Below are positions 11,036 through 40,900 of a DNA stretch of 64,000 nucleotides, piece after piece (positions within the stretch are counted from its first letter, which is position 1; every line of letters begins with the position of its first letter). The position numbers and the translations under genes are program-made. Origin of the DNA: Xestospongia muta. Taxonomy: Eukaryota > Porifera > Demospongiae > Haplosclerida > Petrosiidae. A model generated the notes under the pieces. The model worked only from the letters and a program-made list of their open reading frames with translations. It was not told the origin of the DNA and searched no databases. The stretch lies in the NCBI GenBank assembly GCA_963693285.1, contig OY848926.1, forward strand, positions 4,696,501 to 4,760,500, in the 5' to 3' direction.

Positions 11036-11122
11036 GGAAGCCGAGGACATACATTCCAACTCCATATAATCCCATTTGATTAAAATAAGAAATAGGAATT
11101 GGAATGTCTGTCCTCGGCTTCC
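11036..11122. repeat. Fold-back inverted repeat, 27-bp arms
   Basis: Arms 11036-11063 and 11095-11122 are inverted copies (core ggaagccgaggaca) with about two mismatches and a 31-bp AT-rich spacer. A related single arm lies near 10771-10800. This looks like a small fold-back element or remnant. Confidence 0.8.
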
Positions 11123-11447
11123 ATAATTTCAGGATGCTTGTTCTATATTCTAATCTTGTACTCATACCAAGTACTACTAAACCCACTATAATGACACTCA
11201 TTGATAAAACCAAGGTGATGAATACCAACAGATGATAAAAGTTATAGTTGATAGACGAATTGATGGATAGATATTGTAGATAGCTATGTGGGACATTAGA
11301 TAGATGTATGAATAGATAATACTTACCTGCCAGTAGTCCATGTCCAATTATTGCAGTAGTTCTAATAAACATATGAACAGTCTATACCAATATAGAGTAT
11401 GTAACACATAGTAATAGCAGAACTCACTAAGGCAAACTTTGAACTAG

Positions 11448-11588
11448 TCATATCTCACTTTGTTCTTTTACTTCTACAACAGTTATCTCATTTTGAAGAG
11501 TGTTCTCTTCATGTGGCAACTCTTGTGTACTCAAACCAATAAACAAAGCAGTTAATGATTCCAATTGCCCTGGTTGCTGCTCCATCAT
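11448..11588 (-). CDS. Small uncertain ORF upstream of the MFSD11-like gene
   Basis: Minus-strand frame starting MMEQQPGQLESLTALFIGL and ending EVKEQSEI before a stop, 46 residues. The same frame stays open upstream to about 11690 without an ATG, so it may be the 3' part of an exon. A further minus-strand stretch with a good donor lies at about 11384-11341 (ending TTAIIGHGLLAG). It is divergent from MFSD11. No family is recognised. Alternatively it may be 5' flank without coding function. Confidence 0.22.
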   Translation of the reverse strand: MMEQQPGQLESLTALFIGLSTQELPHEENTLQNEITVVEVKEQSEI

Positions 11589-11886
11589 CAAACTGGAACC
11601 TCCTGAAATATCAACAGTATTTGGCGGATGTAGATCAGAGATAGTTAGAGGAAGCCTTCTATTAAAGATAGAACTTCTGCTGACGTGAGAGAATTCAATA
11701 ACAAAAAAGAAGGGGTTAAAATTTTGGATAACTTTCTCCGGCTAATGGTTGTCCGCCTCTATCTTGGAAGACATCTTCCACGCCTCTTTAGGAGGTGAGT
11801 CCTTACGTGGGCGGAGGAATAATCATATGACCTATACCTACTGGCAGTAAGGGCACCGTTAGCTCTAGTTATCTCATTTAGAAAAT
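11589..11886. promoter_or_regulatory. MFSD11-like upstream region with second copy of the 65-bp element
   Basis: 11671-11735 on the minus strand matches 5305-5371 on the plus strand (see that entry). 11745-11830 is unusually GC-rich for this window (tccgcctctatcttggaaga, cctttaggaggtgagtcctt, acgtgggcggagg), as expected near a housekeeping-type start. No TATA box is evident before the ATG at 11887. Promoter assignment is inferred. Confidence 0.45.
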
Positions 11887-28685
<16,799 letters not shown>

Positions 28686-28846
28686 ACTATAGTAATATAA
28701 TATAGATGCTGCTTAAGAAAAGGTTGTTTTGTAATGAATATTGTAATCCAACATTATACCCCTTTTTGTATTTGTACCGTTAAAAATTTGTTACTTCATG
28801 TAAACACTAAATTATTTTCTTATGGTAATCAGGGATGTAGTAATAT

Positions 28847-29010
<164 letters not shown>

Positions 29011-29332
29011 ATAAAGTTACATAGAAAGTTACATAGAAAGAGAAAGTTATACTTTAAATAGTGTATTAGTGCATTAATATAAACTTTTTTACACGGCATA
29101 GCTTAATGCCAGCTGACTTACTTGTCACGAGACCTACAGTTCTTGTTGTTTCTGTGTTGTATTGTTATGTGAATAGATAAACGGTGTTATCGTCAATTAG
29201 TAACATAGGCTCTACATAGTGTACACTAAATTGTCTATAAATAGTATCATTCTATTTTAGGATTTTTAGTGATGTAATCTTGACTGGTTATAAATTAATA
29301 ATAACTGCAATTTCATATTTTGTCTGAGAGAA

Positions 29333-31355
29333 ATGGAAGATAAAGATCCTGATCCTGATATGTGAGTTAAGCTACCTGTTAATACTGACACTGGTCTACT
29401 TATGTGCTGCTTTCTAAAGACATGATTTTTGCATTAGGAAAATGTACAATAGTGTAACTGCTATTGATTCTAGCATATATCAACTATACGTTCATTACCC
29501 GCATATAGAATTTCAGATGAGTTATATAACTGTTGATGAAAGTAATTGCAACTCTAGCAAATAATTTCCTCATAATATAATTACTGGTGTTACTCTAAGG
29601 TACTCTTGTAAGATTGACTTAAAGTGGAAAGTGTTTAGTCTTTAAAGCTTAAGATCACATGCCTCATATTATCATGAGATTGCCTCATTGAAAATTCAAA
29701 ATGCAGGAGCATTAATTAGTTTTCTCAATCAGTATATATTTAACAGTTCAATTGACAAGACTTATACATTAAACTGTACTACTGCTACCCTTAAAAATAT
29801 TCATTGACTGAATTGTCATGGTGACATTACATCTAGTATATCTTTGGATTCAAATTAGCCTATTACCTTAATTTAAGAATGCTTGTCTGTGTATTGTGTG
29901 CCTAAACAAATACTTCACTACAGAGTTAGGGATAATAATTGTAATATTTGTAGAATATGATGCTGAGTTCAAAATGGCTGTACTTAATTGTTTATGAATA
30001 TTAGTCTCATTGGGTAAATTCCATAGTACAAGCTGTAAAAACTTCAAGGGAAAGTTTGGATTATAACATTCCTACAGTTTTATAACTATATTCATAGTGG
30101 GATATTGAAAACCATTTTTGCCATGAAAGCAATTTTTGTCATGTGAACCTTGAAATGTATTCTGGAAAGAACTTATATGGATCATTATGATGGAATCCAA
30201 TTTTAAATATACATACATAAGTTATACAACTATCAATTTATGAAATTACTTTTTTAGTCAGCCTGAAATTACTGCTTCCTACGGCTTCTTAGTTCCAAAT
30301 GAAGCTCCTCCTATATTAAGTGACAGTGTTGGCCAGCCCCCTCCTCTTTCATCTAATGACAGTAGTTGTGTTGGTTAGTTAAATTTACTTCATAATAATA
30401 TTAATTAATTAGACATCTCTAAATTCACCAGGGGATGGCCTTGTCCAAACTAGTGACAATACTCAATCAGAGAATGCCACTGACCAGTCACCTTTGAACT
30501 TACCACAGGACAACCTTGACAATACAACTCAACCAGTAAATACTGTCAACCAATCATCTTCAGGAAATAATGTAAACGAAACAGCTACAAATATACCAGA
30601 AGGCAACCTTGTCCAAGCAATGCAATCAGAAAATGTTGTTAACCAGTCACATTTTACAAGCCAAACAACTAATAATTTACAACCAGATCATCAACTATCT
30701 TCAAGGAATTGTGATGGTCAGTTTATAATTTTTTATCAAACATGTACCAATTCCATTATTTTCAGATGAATATGTGCATGTTCCAGAAAATATACCAGAT
30801 GTCAAATTTCAAGGTGGACAATTAATTCATAAAGGTATTATCAATCCATTTTGTGTGATATTTAATAACACTACAGGTTTATGTGTTTGGAATCAATCAG
30901 GAAAGATTTGTATTGATATTGCTGAAGCACCTTTCCAACTTTTTCGAAGTAAAAGATTGATGTCATTAGAAGTAAAATTTGTAATATCTTTCAATGATAA
31001 GTCACCAATTAAACATGTCAGATGTCAGATGCTAACTGAAGATGATCAAGGAAAATTAGAAGGATATTTGGATACTTTTGAAGACATAACATCCACAGTA
31101 GCTGTTTTATTTATTAATCCTTCATCAGAAGTAATGCTGGAGCCACAATTTCACATACCTAATCCTGAATTCCACACTTGCATTCCAGTATATGTTACTT
31201 CATATACAAATGGTGAAAAGATAATTGCCCTCACTAATACAGGGGACTTGTGTGAATGTCAATTTACGTTTGATCAGAATGTTGATGAACCAGATGAACA
31301 TCAATGCATTCCTCAACCAAAGTGTAAGCGACACACTGTAACATGGATTGGTTGA
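29333..31355 (+). CDS. Unrecognised four-exon protein upstream of the RNF213-like gene
   Basis: Exons 29333-29361, 30258-30373, 30432-30716 and 30766-31355 total 1020 nt (339 residues plus stop) with matching phases. The N-terminal half is acidic, then rich in Asn, Gln, Ser and Pro (for example DKDPDPDIQPEITASYGFL), so probably disordered. The last exon encodes a compact domain of about 190 residues with many strands (IINPFCVIFNNTTGLCVWNQ, LEVKFVISFNDKSPIKHVRC, CIPVYVTSYTNGEKIIAL). It ends in a Cys/Lys-rich tail. No signal peptide or membrane segment was seen. I do not recognise the family. The internal exons end in phase 1, the same phase needed at 32063 of the next gene, so shared 5' exons are possible. 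Confidence 0.72.
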
Positions 31356-31944
31356 TCTACCAAATCCTTAGTCATTTACATTTACGTTTCACTACTGTCA
31401 TTATTAAAATATACTGATTGATAGCTGTGTAGTTAATTATCAGAGTAATAAGAATTCTGTTTAACATCTCATTAGTTAGATGAAATAAATGAATGTTGTA
31501 AGGGTTATCACTATGTGATCTGTGGTAGTTTTGGTATGTCATTGTGTGTAAGGGCTGTCACTATGGAATTTATAGTATGACATCCCTACATACTACATAT
31601 GTACCCTTTTTGAAAGTCATTTGTTAAGTATAGCATCTGTGCAGTACCATAGTAAATTAATAATCAAAGTAGTGTATATTTCAACCTGTTTCAGCATGAT
31701 TATTTAGATTGTAAGTGTACAGTTTGCAGAATATGTCAATATAGTCAGCCATGTGATGCTATACTAGTACTAGAACTTGTTTGTACATGACTAGATGTAG
31801 TATACTGGTATGCCAGTATATTGGTTAGTTATAGAAGCCTCATTGAAATAGTATTAATCTCTTGCTCATGGGTTCAATAATTGGGCTATAAATTACAAAG
31901 ATTACTTTTTGGCTTGGTTCTAGTATTGAGTTATACCAGTTTGA
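31356..31944. other. Spacer between the unknown gene and the RNF213-like gene
   Basis: No exon recognised. A motif (gggttatcactatgtg / gggctgtcactatgga) occurs twice around 31500-31565. No promoter element identified. Confidence 0.35.
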
Positions 31945-34900
31945 ATGTATTTGGTAGGGATACATGCAACCCAAGTGACTATGAATCAGTTAAAACAATC
32001 TATTGATTTAGTAGTACTTGTACATATTTACATATTATCTCTGTCTATGTATATTACTATAGCTGAAATAAGGCCATCCAGCAATTATTTACTAGAACAC
32101 TTGAGATTATATGTTTTTCCTAATGGAGAAAATTCAGTCAATATTAATGAAAGCCAGGAAGTTTTTGAGATAGTATCAAGTGCCTTTGTAAATAAAGAGC
32201 TACTGACGGTAAAGTATTATTGAATTTAAAAGCTATTGTTTAATTCTCTTATTCTCTTTTGTATAATAGGATCAAAATGTACATGAAGCAGTAACTGAAC
32301 TAAAAGATCATCTTCATCAAATTTACAAGAAAGATATTATCTTTCTTATTTATTTAGTATATCTGTTAATATAGTAAGTATCTTATAATTTACTAGTATT
32401 AAATCAATGGATACATGTTATCAAACTTTATAATTTTAGTCCTAAAAATGAACTAAAATTTTCCAAAAAAACAAAGGATGCTATTCTTAAACTAAGGGAA
32501 AGTGTGATGAATTACATGGTTAATGTTGGGATTGAACAGCTTGCTCAGAATGTGAGAAAGATTCGCAAAAGGTAACTTAGCATTGTTTGGATGTTGAAAC
32601 ATCAGTATTTTTAATAGGGGAAACTTTCTTGTAATGGAAAGTAGTACTAGTAGTGTTCCAATCTATCATAAACTACATATTGACATTCTTAAAATAATGA
32701 TAGATTGTTTAAACTTAGAAAATTTGACTGAAGATTCATTGTGCTTCTATATACCAGTATTAATGAAATGGAGTAAGTCAACTTTAAGTTTGTTGAGGTA
32801 ATATACATTTCTTATTTATGTAGTTAGTGTAGCTTTGAAATTTACTAATTGCTCATTAAGTGGTTGTATTAGCAATCCAAAGAACATATGGAATCATGTT
32901 TCAACGGTATAAATATTAAGAATTATATACACCTTTTATTTTTAACATTTTTATAGTTGTTAACACCTGTTACTTTAACAACTAAAATATTGGCAACACT
33001 TGCTGAGTGTTTTCCATATGGAAATGATCTTGAATTAGAATACAGTCAAACATTTATTGGTTGTGGCAATCTTCAAATGTTGCTTCAAAAAAATGGAAAT
33101 CCACGTACATTTTCTGAATTGAGGTACACACACTTACTCTGTTTAAATTGTATTCTATAATTAATACACAACAGGCATATTGTTGTAACAATACACAATT
33201 GGATACATACAGCTGAAGAGTTTCATCGTTACTTTTGTCGACAAACGTTGGTAATTCATGAACAATCTTTGCATGAGGAAGTAAGTCAACACAAGAATCA
33301 TACAAGATACATCTTATTTGTTGGAGGAAAAGATATCACCGATGTTGTCATACAAGTAAATAATATATTTTTGATTAAATCTATCATCAGAATACTTCCA
33401 GGGATTTCAATATCTTAATTGTGTGTATGAATGTTCTAAAACATTTTACAATGAGAAGATTGAAAAAACATTGCAAGATTGGATAACCTTTTTATTGCAA
33501 TTTCTGGAGATAACCAACATTAATGTCATTAATGTTGTCAAAATGCTCAAAGAAATGACTACAGATTTATTTACTAAGAAAGAGCTATCTGCTCATTATA
33601 TAAGTGAAGTAAGATATTAAATTTTTTTTTTGTATAATCTATATGTGTAAATTGTTAGATGCAGGCTAAAGGAAAAGCAAATTTGCACAAATTGACTTTA
33701 CAACAATTTATTGAGTTATCTCATCAAGGACTATGGAGTTCAGAGGTTCTAAAAACTCTATTGAGTGATCATTTGATTTACTTAATGTTTTCCCCTTAGA
33801 TTGTTTGGGACTTTTTTAAAGAATATGACCAAGTAATTCCTAAATCCGGAGAAATTCACAGTAAACAACATGTTGATGCATTACGACAGTTTTCAGAGAA
33901 GTTAGTGTAATGACCCATTTCATTCCTCACATGAAACCTACAGATTTAGAGGTGCTTTTGCCCACAATTTCTTAGTAGAGCATCTCTTAAAGCCATTATC
34001 TGAATGTTATGAAACAAGAAAGGAGCCTACAAGATTCATCTTAGATCTTGTTCAACTTAATGTTAAATCTCTTTTAATCATTTGTGATAATGACAAAGAT
34101 GACTTGAAAGTTGTTAAGGACTTTAAAGACTTCTTACACACTTATAGTTTTAAGCATAATATAGCAGCTAACATTCCTCAACATTTTCAGTTAACAATTA
34201 AGGTAAGTCTTTGATACATTAAATATTTATATTCTCTTAAATGACCCAATAGCCACAATTAAAATCAGTAAATACATTCAAGAAAATTGTATTAGATGTC
34301 ATAGCTGAAGTAAATTGCTCCTTTTGTTTTTTATATAATTAGTTCAATATTTATTTGTAGAGTATAATAACTGGAAATCAGAAAGACCAAGAGTGGCTAA
34401 GTATGTTGTCTATTATAACTGAGTCTCTCTGTTTGGTTATCAAAGAAGGCACAGAAGATCAGCATTCTTTGAACTTTTATTGGAAAATTGTTAGTGGAGT
34501 ATGCAAGAAAGTTAAGATAACACCAGAGAATAGTATTGACACTATTTATCAATATCATGACATCTTGCATAGACTTGGTCCTGTATATTGTAAAGCTAGA
34601 AAAATTGATCCTACAAAAAGAGATGCTCCTAATGTTCAAGAGATTGAAACTTTTCTCTCCATGTCAAATGCACTAATAAAAGTTCTAAAGAATATTCAAA
34701 GACATATTGATGGAGGGAATGTGAACTATGATCAATTGAAGGACTACTTCGATAATTATGACACCATTTTTGACATTGCTGATGTATTTGGAGTGACAAC
34801 TGCTTTAGTGCTACAGTCGGTTGTGAAATATAAGAGGAATGATTTCATTCAGTCTCATGTATTCCTTTCAAAGCTCTTAATTCAGTCATTGAAGAATAAC

Positions 34901-37900
34901 ACTAACTGGTAATAACACTATTTATAAGTATTAACATTTATCTTTGATATGTTTATAGGATTAGTCGCCATGATATCTTGGGAGCCTACAAGGTTCAATT
35001 CTCCGAAGAGCTTTTAAAAGACATTCGCAATTCTGTATACTTCCCTGGTGAAGCATTTTCTGGCATTGTAGTACAAAAATTGCCTCGTGATCCATGTTTT
35101 CTTGAGCTTAAGTTAAGTGTCACTCTAAGAAAACTTAACGATCTAGTCAGAGACATAAAAAGGTTTCTTGGTGCTCTTTTGGAGATGATACCTATGCTTG
35201 ATCATTTCCACTTAAATGAGAGTTGTATTTTCAAGGCTTTTGTTAAAAGTCAGTTACCAAATGATGGAAATATTACGAGTGAACAGTTAGCAGAGATTTT
35301 GAAGAGAGTGAAAGAGAAATTGTGTAAGGTTTTGACAGGATTTGTGACATTTTCAGATTTTGAGCCTATAGCTGGAGCTGCAATGAATTTGAACTTAATT
35401 AAAAGAGAAGTTAGAATTATGACTGATTTTACGGATTTTCAGAAGTATAGAAGTACTGATGCTGTTGTTCACTTTGAAAATGCAATAATTCTCCATCAAA
35501 TTCTTGAGCACATAAACTCGTTATTTACATTTTGTGAAGAGTTTGGACTTGAAGAATGTCTTAAGAGTGTTGAGGTAGTTAGATTGAAAGAAATTGTAGG
35601 TAGTTATCAGAGAGGGAAATCATGGAAGCAGCAGAATTTAAAGAATATCACTACCATAGTAACAGAAATACAGAATATTCTAAGTATTAAATCCACTAAA
35701 GAGAACAGATCTGAGAAATTTATGTTTCTGACTCTTTTTGAACCTCTCAACACAAATACTAAGGAGCTTCGACGGTTTCTTAATGAAAACAACTTTCGAG
35801 GGAAAGGACAAATACGATTTGAACAATTGCTGGCTCTTGTAACTCAACGACTTCAACATGAGGAGTACAATGCTGAAATCCTAACAAAGTTATATGCTGT
35901 GTATTACCTCCTTGTACCATTAAATAAACCAGATATCTCATTTCATGAACTAGTAGAGACAGTGTCCCAGTTAGAAACTACAACTTGTTTGTCTCAGTTG
36001 CGGACAGTTGACAGTAATATTGACTTAATTACAATGTGGTTCTCAAGAGCAGAGGTAAATTTAAAGTAGTTAATTTCAACATTATGATTTTTTCGTTTAG
36101 GGAGATACAGTTGCTAACACTACTGCTGAACTACATAGTATAAATGTTAATGGCATTTTCCAGATTAGAGTTTCGTCGTTGGCTATGAACAGTGAAGACA
36201 GAATTATTCTAAAGTTCCAACCAAAACAAAATGAATCAAACTCAGATTTTACCAGTCTTTCAAATCCTAATGAAAAAGAAAACATACCTATAATTGTTTG
36301 GAATATAACTGAGATCCAAGACTTTGTTCGTCGTCTTGGATTCTCTGATTCTGGTGATGAAAATGATAACATGAAATCATTTTTGCAACTGTTTGAAGTA
36401 TATATTCATGTGTCTTTTATTGAATTCAGTATGTTTTTTTCTTGCAGATGGTGAATAAGATTCAAAGTTTGATGGAATCTCTTTATGAGATGGGACATCC
36501 TAATTATTCTGATGAAGTTTTTCCTTATGAACTTAAATGTTCTACTAATATTTCTGAGTTGAAGGAGCTAGTAAGCTGTAAAATATTATTAATAGCTAAT
36601 GACTAGTGTCTTACTAGGTAACAAAGTCAAAGGAAGATGAAAAAGAATGGTCAGATAAAGCTTCAAAAGACAGAGACAATTTTAAATGGCTCTCATTTTT
36701 AACTAATGGTGGTGTACTAGAATTATATAAAGTGATGTGCTTTACTGACCTTTCATGCAAAGAACAAATTGCTAAAAAGATCTTCAGGCAACTTCGTTTT
36801 CTCATACCAGTCTACTATACTGATGGTATCATGAATCATTTTGTAAGTTATTTCTCTAGAGTAGTTTATAGATATTATTTTTACTTTAAATACAAACAGG
36901 ATACTTTGTTGAATTCTGTGGATCTTGTTGGAGCCCCAACAGAAATAGTTGGATCATTTCTTGATAAGTTATTTCAGTTTCCTGGATCACAGTTACTGAC
37001 TCCACCTCCTCACAGCTCAACATTTCGTAGTCATGCTATTCTTCATCAGTGTCACAAGTTCTCTCCCAAACAACTCATTGTGTATCTTGTCTCCATTAAT
37101 GAACAAATACCACAACCTTATGAGATTTTTCAATGCCATTTTGGCATAATAGAAAGTGATATTAAACTGTTTTTTCAACGAATGGCATTTTTCCCACGAC
37201 ATTACTATTTTCTTGAAGTAAATAAGTTATCTTCAAAATTACAAGAGGTATGATAATGTTAAAATGACAGGATGAAAAGGTTTTATATTTATTAGACCTT
37301 GTTACAACAATACATGGATATTTATGAAAGAATGTTCAAGTCTGGAAATTGTTCCACTATTCATTTCATTGAAACTTCCTCTTCACTGTTATATAATGCT
37401 CCTTATATTAACACCATCGTAAGTAATAAATATGTTATAGTAACTGTAATATTTTAATCTTCTATGTGTAGACACTTCAGACAAAAGAAAATGCAGAAAA
37501 AATTCTCAGAAATGACTATTTTTGCAGTGTAGAGCTTGTGTACGGTTTACAAGGTAAGGAACAATTATACTAAGGATATATTCCCTCAATACAAAGTCTA
37601 TTTGTATAATTAGATCAATAGAAATGGACTAATAAAAAAGCATTAAATATCTGAAAGTATCACTGTAAAAATGATGGTTGATTTAACCATCATTTGGTTA
37701 CACAGGTTGCAATTGCAAGCGTTTTTTGTAGAAAAAGTAATCATAATACTGTTTTCATTACTAATGTAGTACTGTTTATGTAGCTACATGCAAAACCATC
37801 ATTCTATATAACCTCTATAACCTTGTATTAGTTAATTCAACCGATCAATTTTGCAGTGATGCATGTGACATAGCAAAGAAATCATATTACCAAAAGCCAA

Positions 37901-40900
37901 GTAGTTTCTCATAAGCATTAATATCAGTTGAGTCTACACAATATTACACGCTCATGGTAGGAAGCAACTGTTTGAATAATACTTATAGATTTAAATTTGG
38001 CTATCCTTCTTTAAACAGCGACTGTTTATAGGTAATGTAAGGGATTTCATCCATATTGACATTTGGCTAAAACAATTATGACTTTAAATGTAGTTTATTG
38101 CTAAAGGATCACCATGAATGTGTTTTTATACGTTATAAGATTTAATGAAACAATTTTATTTATAGAATAACTTAATTTTCATATATATACAGAGATTAGA
38201 ATAAACATGTATATACTACATAGCATACTTTGGATACCAAGCAGTCTTATAATTGTTTTATTGTTAACCATATCTCTATGTGATTATGTCCATTTGCATT
38301 GTTTTCTTCTGTTGTTGTATGCAACAATTGAAATTAACAAGCAAAATAAACCACATACTTTAACTGCTGATACAAATGGCAGCCAAAGAATCTTCTTTTC
38401 TTTTAAAATGATAGTTATAGCTTACTTCTCTGTCTGTTGACTTCATCTCCACAAAGTCTAGCAGCTTTCCAATTTTAAAACATCAATGTTTTGCTGTAAC
38501 ATTAGTGTCTTCAAAGAAAGTTAATTTTATATTTTTAGTCTTTGTTTACAATTGTAACTTCATTGACTCATATATTTTAGACCTCCTAATAATTACTTTA
38601 TTATTATTATCTAGGTGATGGAAAGACACATTACATTAAAAACCAATTTGATCAGTCTTCTGTGGTTTTAGCTATAAATGAGTCATTTTCTATCTGTCGT
38701 ATTCTCACCAAATTGAATTCCTTAGATGATACTAATGAGTGTACAATTCACTTTAATTTCACACTATTACCACCAGGGGTATGTCTCATAAATATATATA
38801 TTTGTACATTTCCTTACGTTACAATTATTATAGAACAATGTAGCAGATGAAGAAAGAAAACAGTTCACTCAACTCATGGACGAAATTGGATGGTTTATGT
38901 TTGACCTGTTTATACTGGGATATGTACAAGACTCACATACTGGAATGTCTTTTGCTGTTCCTAAAAGACTTAATTGGAAAGTCTACATTGAGGTCTGAGG
39001 GATGAAAATATAAGATTTTATTATTCATAATTTTTTATTACAGATTCCATCAATTAGTAATGAACCTGAACAAAATCTCTCCACATTCAGAAAACTAATA
39101 CCAACATTTTGTTTCATTGGTACTAAGAGATATATTGATTTCAGTATACCTTATGTAGTTGATGATGATGTACAACTAGTGTGTAAGTACTTGAGAGCTT
39201 TGAATGAAGAGAAAACAAGACCAGGATGGGGAATTGATAAGTTGTTTTATTGTAAGTAAAAGGCTTTGCATGTAAGTCATTGACTTTTATGTACTAGGTG
39301 ACCCAGTCAAATTTGGAGACAAAAGTAATATTGAAGATTCTGAGTGTCTAAGGTTATTAAATGAACACATGCCTTATCTTATGAAAGAGCGTAAAATCAG
39401 TCAGAAGCTGTTTATCAAGTAAGAGGTCCTTTAACAATGTTACTATTACTGATTAACAATGTAGGTATATGAAAAGACGTTGCCAATTTTTAGATAATTT
39501 TCCAGCTTACAACTACAATCAAGGAAGAGGTCCAAAAGGAGGAAATACAAGAAAATTGGGCTCAACTCTGCTGAAAGCTATGTTAAAGGAAGTTCTACAG
39601 TTTTGTGATCCATCTACGAAGGAAGATTGGTCAATCCAAGCACATCAACAGGTAATATTATAGAAGAACTGATAGTTCATCAAGTATGTATATATATATG
39701 TAGTTGATTTATGAGCAACATGGTAGTGGTGGTAGTATTGATTTAATTACACTATATCCTGATGATATACCTCCCGAAGAGAAAGACTCTTTCCAAGCTC
39801 TTGATTTAGAGATTCCAACAATGGAGTAAGTTTATTAGATTCCCTGTACTAATGATACATTTTCATTGGATTGTAGAAAACTTTATGAACGGAGTACCTT
39901 GGATGAATACTTAGCAAAAGCTCTCAGTTTACCTTTACCTGAAGTAACTCAAGTTGTACGAGTAGGAATTGACAAGAAGGGTAAACCTATTGAAGAAACA
40001 TTCTATAAGAGGTTAAAGATTATTGATGACAATAACTATGTCCTCACATTGGATTATACTCTGAAAATGATCAATATTCATGAGAGACGTGAGTGCGGCA
40101 TGCCTGTTATCATTGAGGGAGAAACTGGAGTTGGAAAAACAGAATTATTGAAGATGTTGTCTAAACTTTGGAACTACTCCTGGGAAGTTCAATGGTCTAA
40201 AAAGAAACAGGAACTACAATCATTACTTGTGGATATACAGAAAAGTATAACAAAGATAGATTAATGGAAGTCATTATTCATTATTATCTTCTGCTTTTGC
40301 CTGATTTAGAGAGAAATTTAAAAGTAGAGTCATCTATACAACATCAATTAACTGCTTTGGAGAAATCTATCAATACTAGTGATGAGGAAGGTCTAGTAGC
40401 TGGAGAATGTAGTCATAGAGGGGATATAGTAGATGCTGTGATGAAATTGAAAAAGAATCCATTGGTATCTATTCTCAAACCAAAACATATGAGGGACAAA
40501 TTCTGGATGTTTATAGATGAGCCCATCATTCAAGCTGAAGTGAGTTATATTGTGTTAACTATTTATAGTAACAAAATGGTCTATGACAGAGTATGTTCAA
40601 ATTTTTAAGAGCCCTTCTTACAGCAGAGATATCTACTTTTCATAAATTGGATGTACATGCAGGTACTAATACTCCTTTGTATTCATTCTGTTTATTCTTT
40701 AAAGGACTTAAACCTTCTGATGTAATTAGCTTTTTTGATGAAGTCAATGGACAAGTAGAACGGATCAAAAAGTCATTTAATACATCTGATTGTGCACCTC
40801 AAGTCACTGTAAGTTACCTTGGTTGTTAGATAATACACTTTGTATTAATAAAACTACAGGTATATCTTGATGAGATCAATACATCATCTTGTATGGGTCT

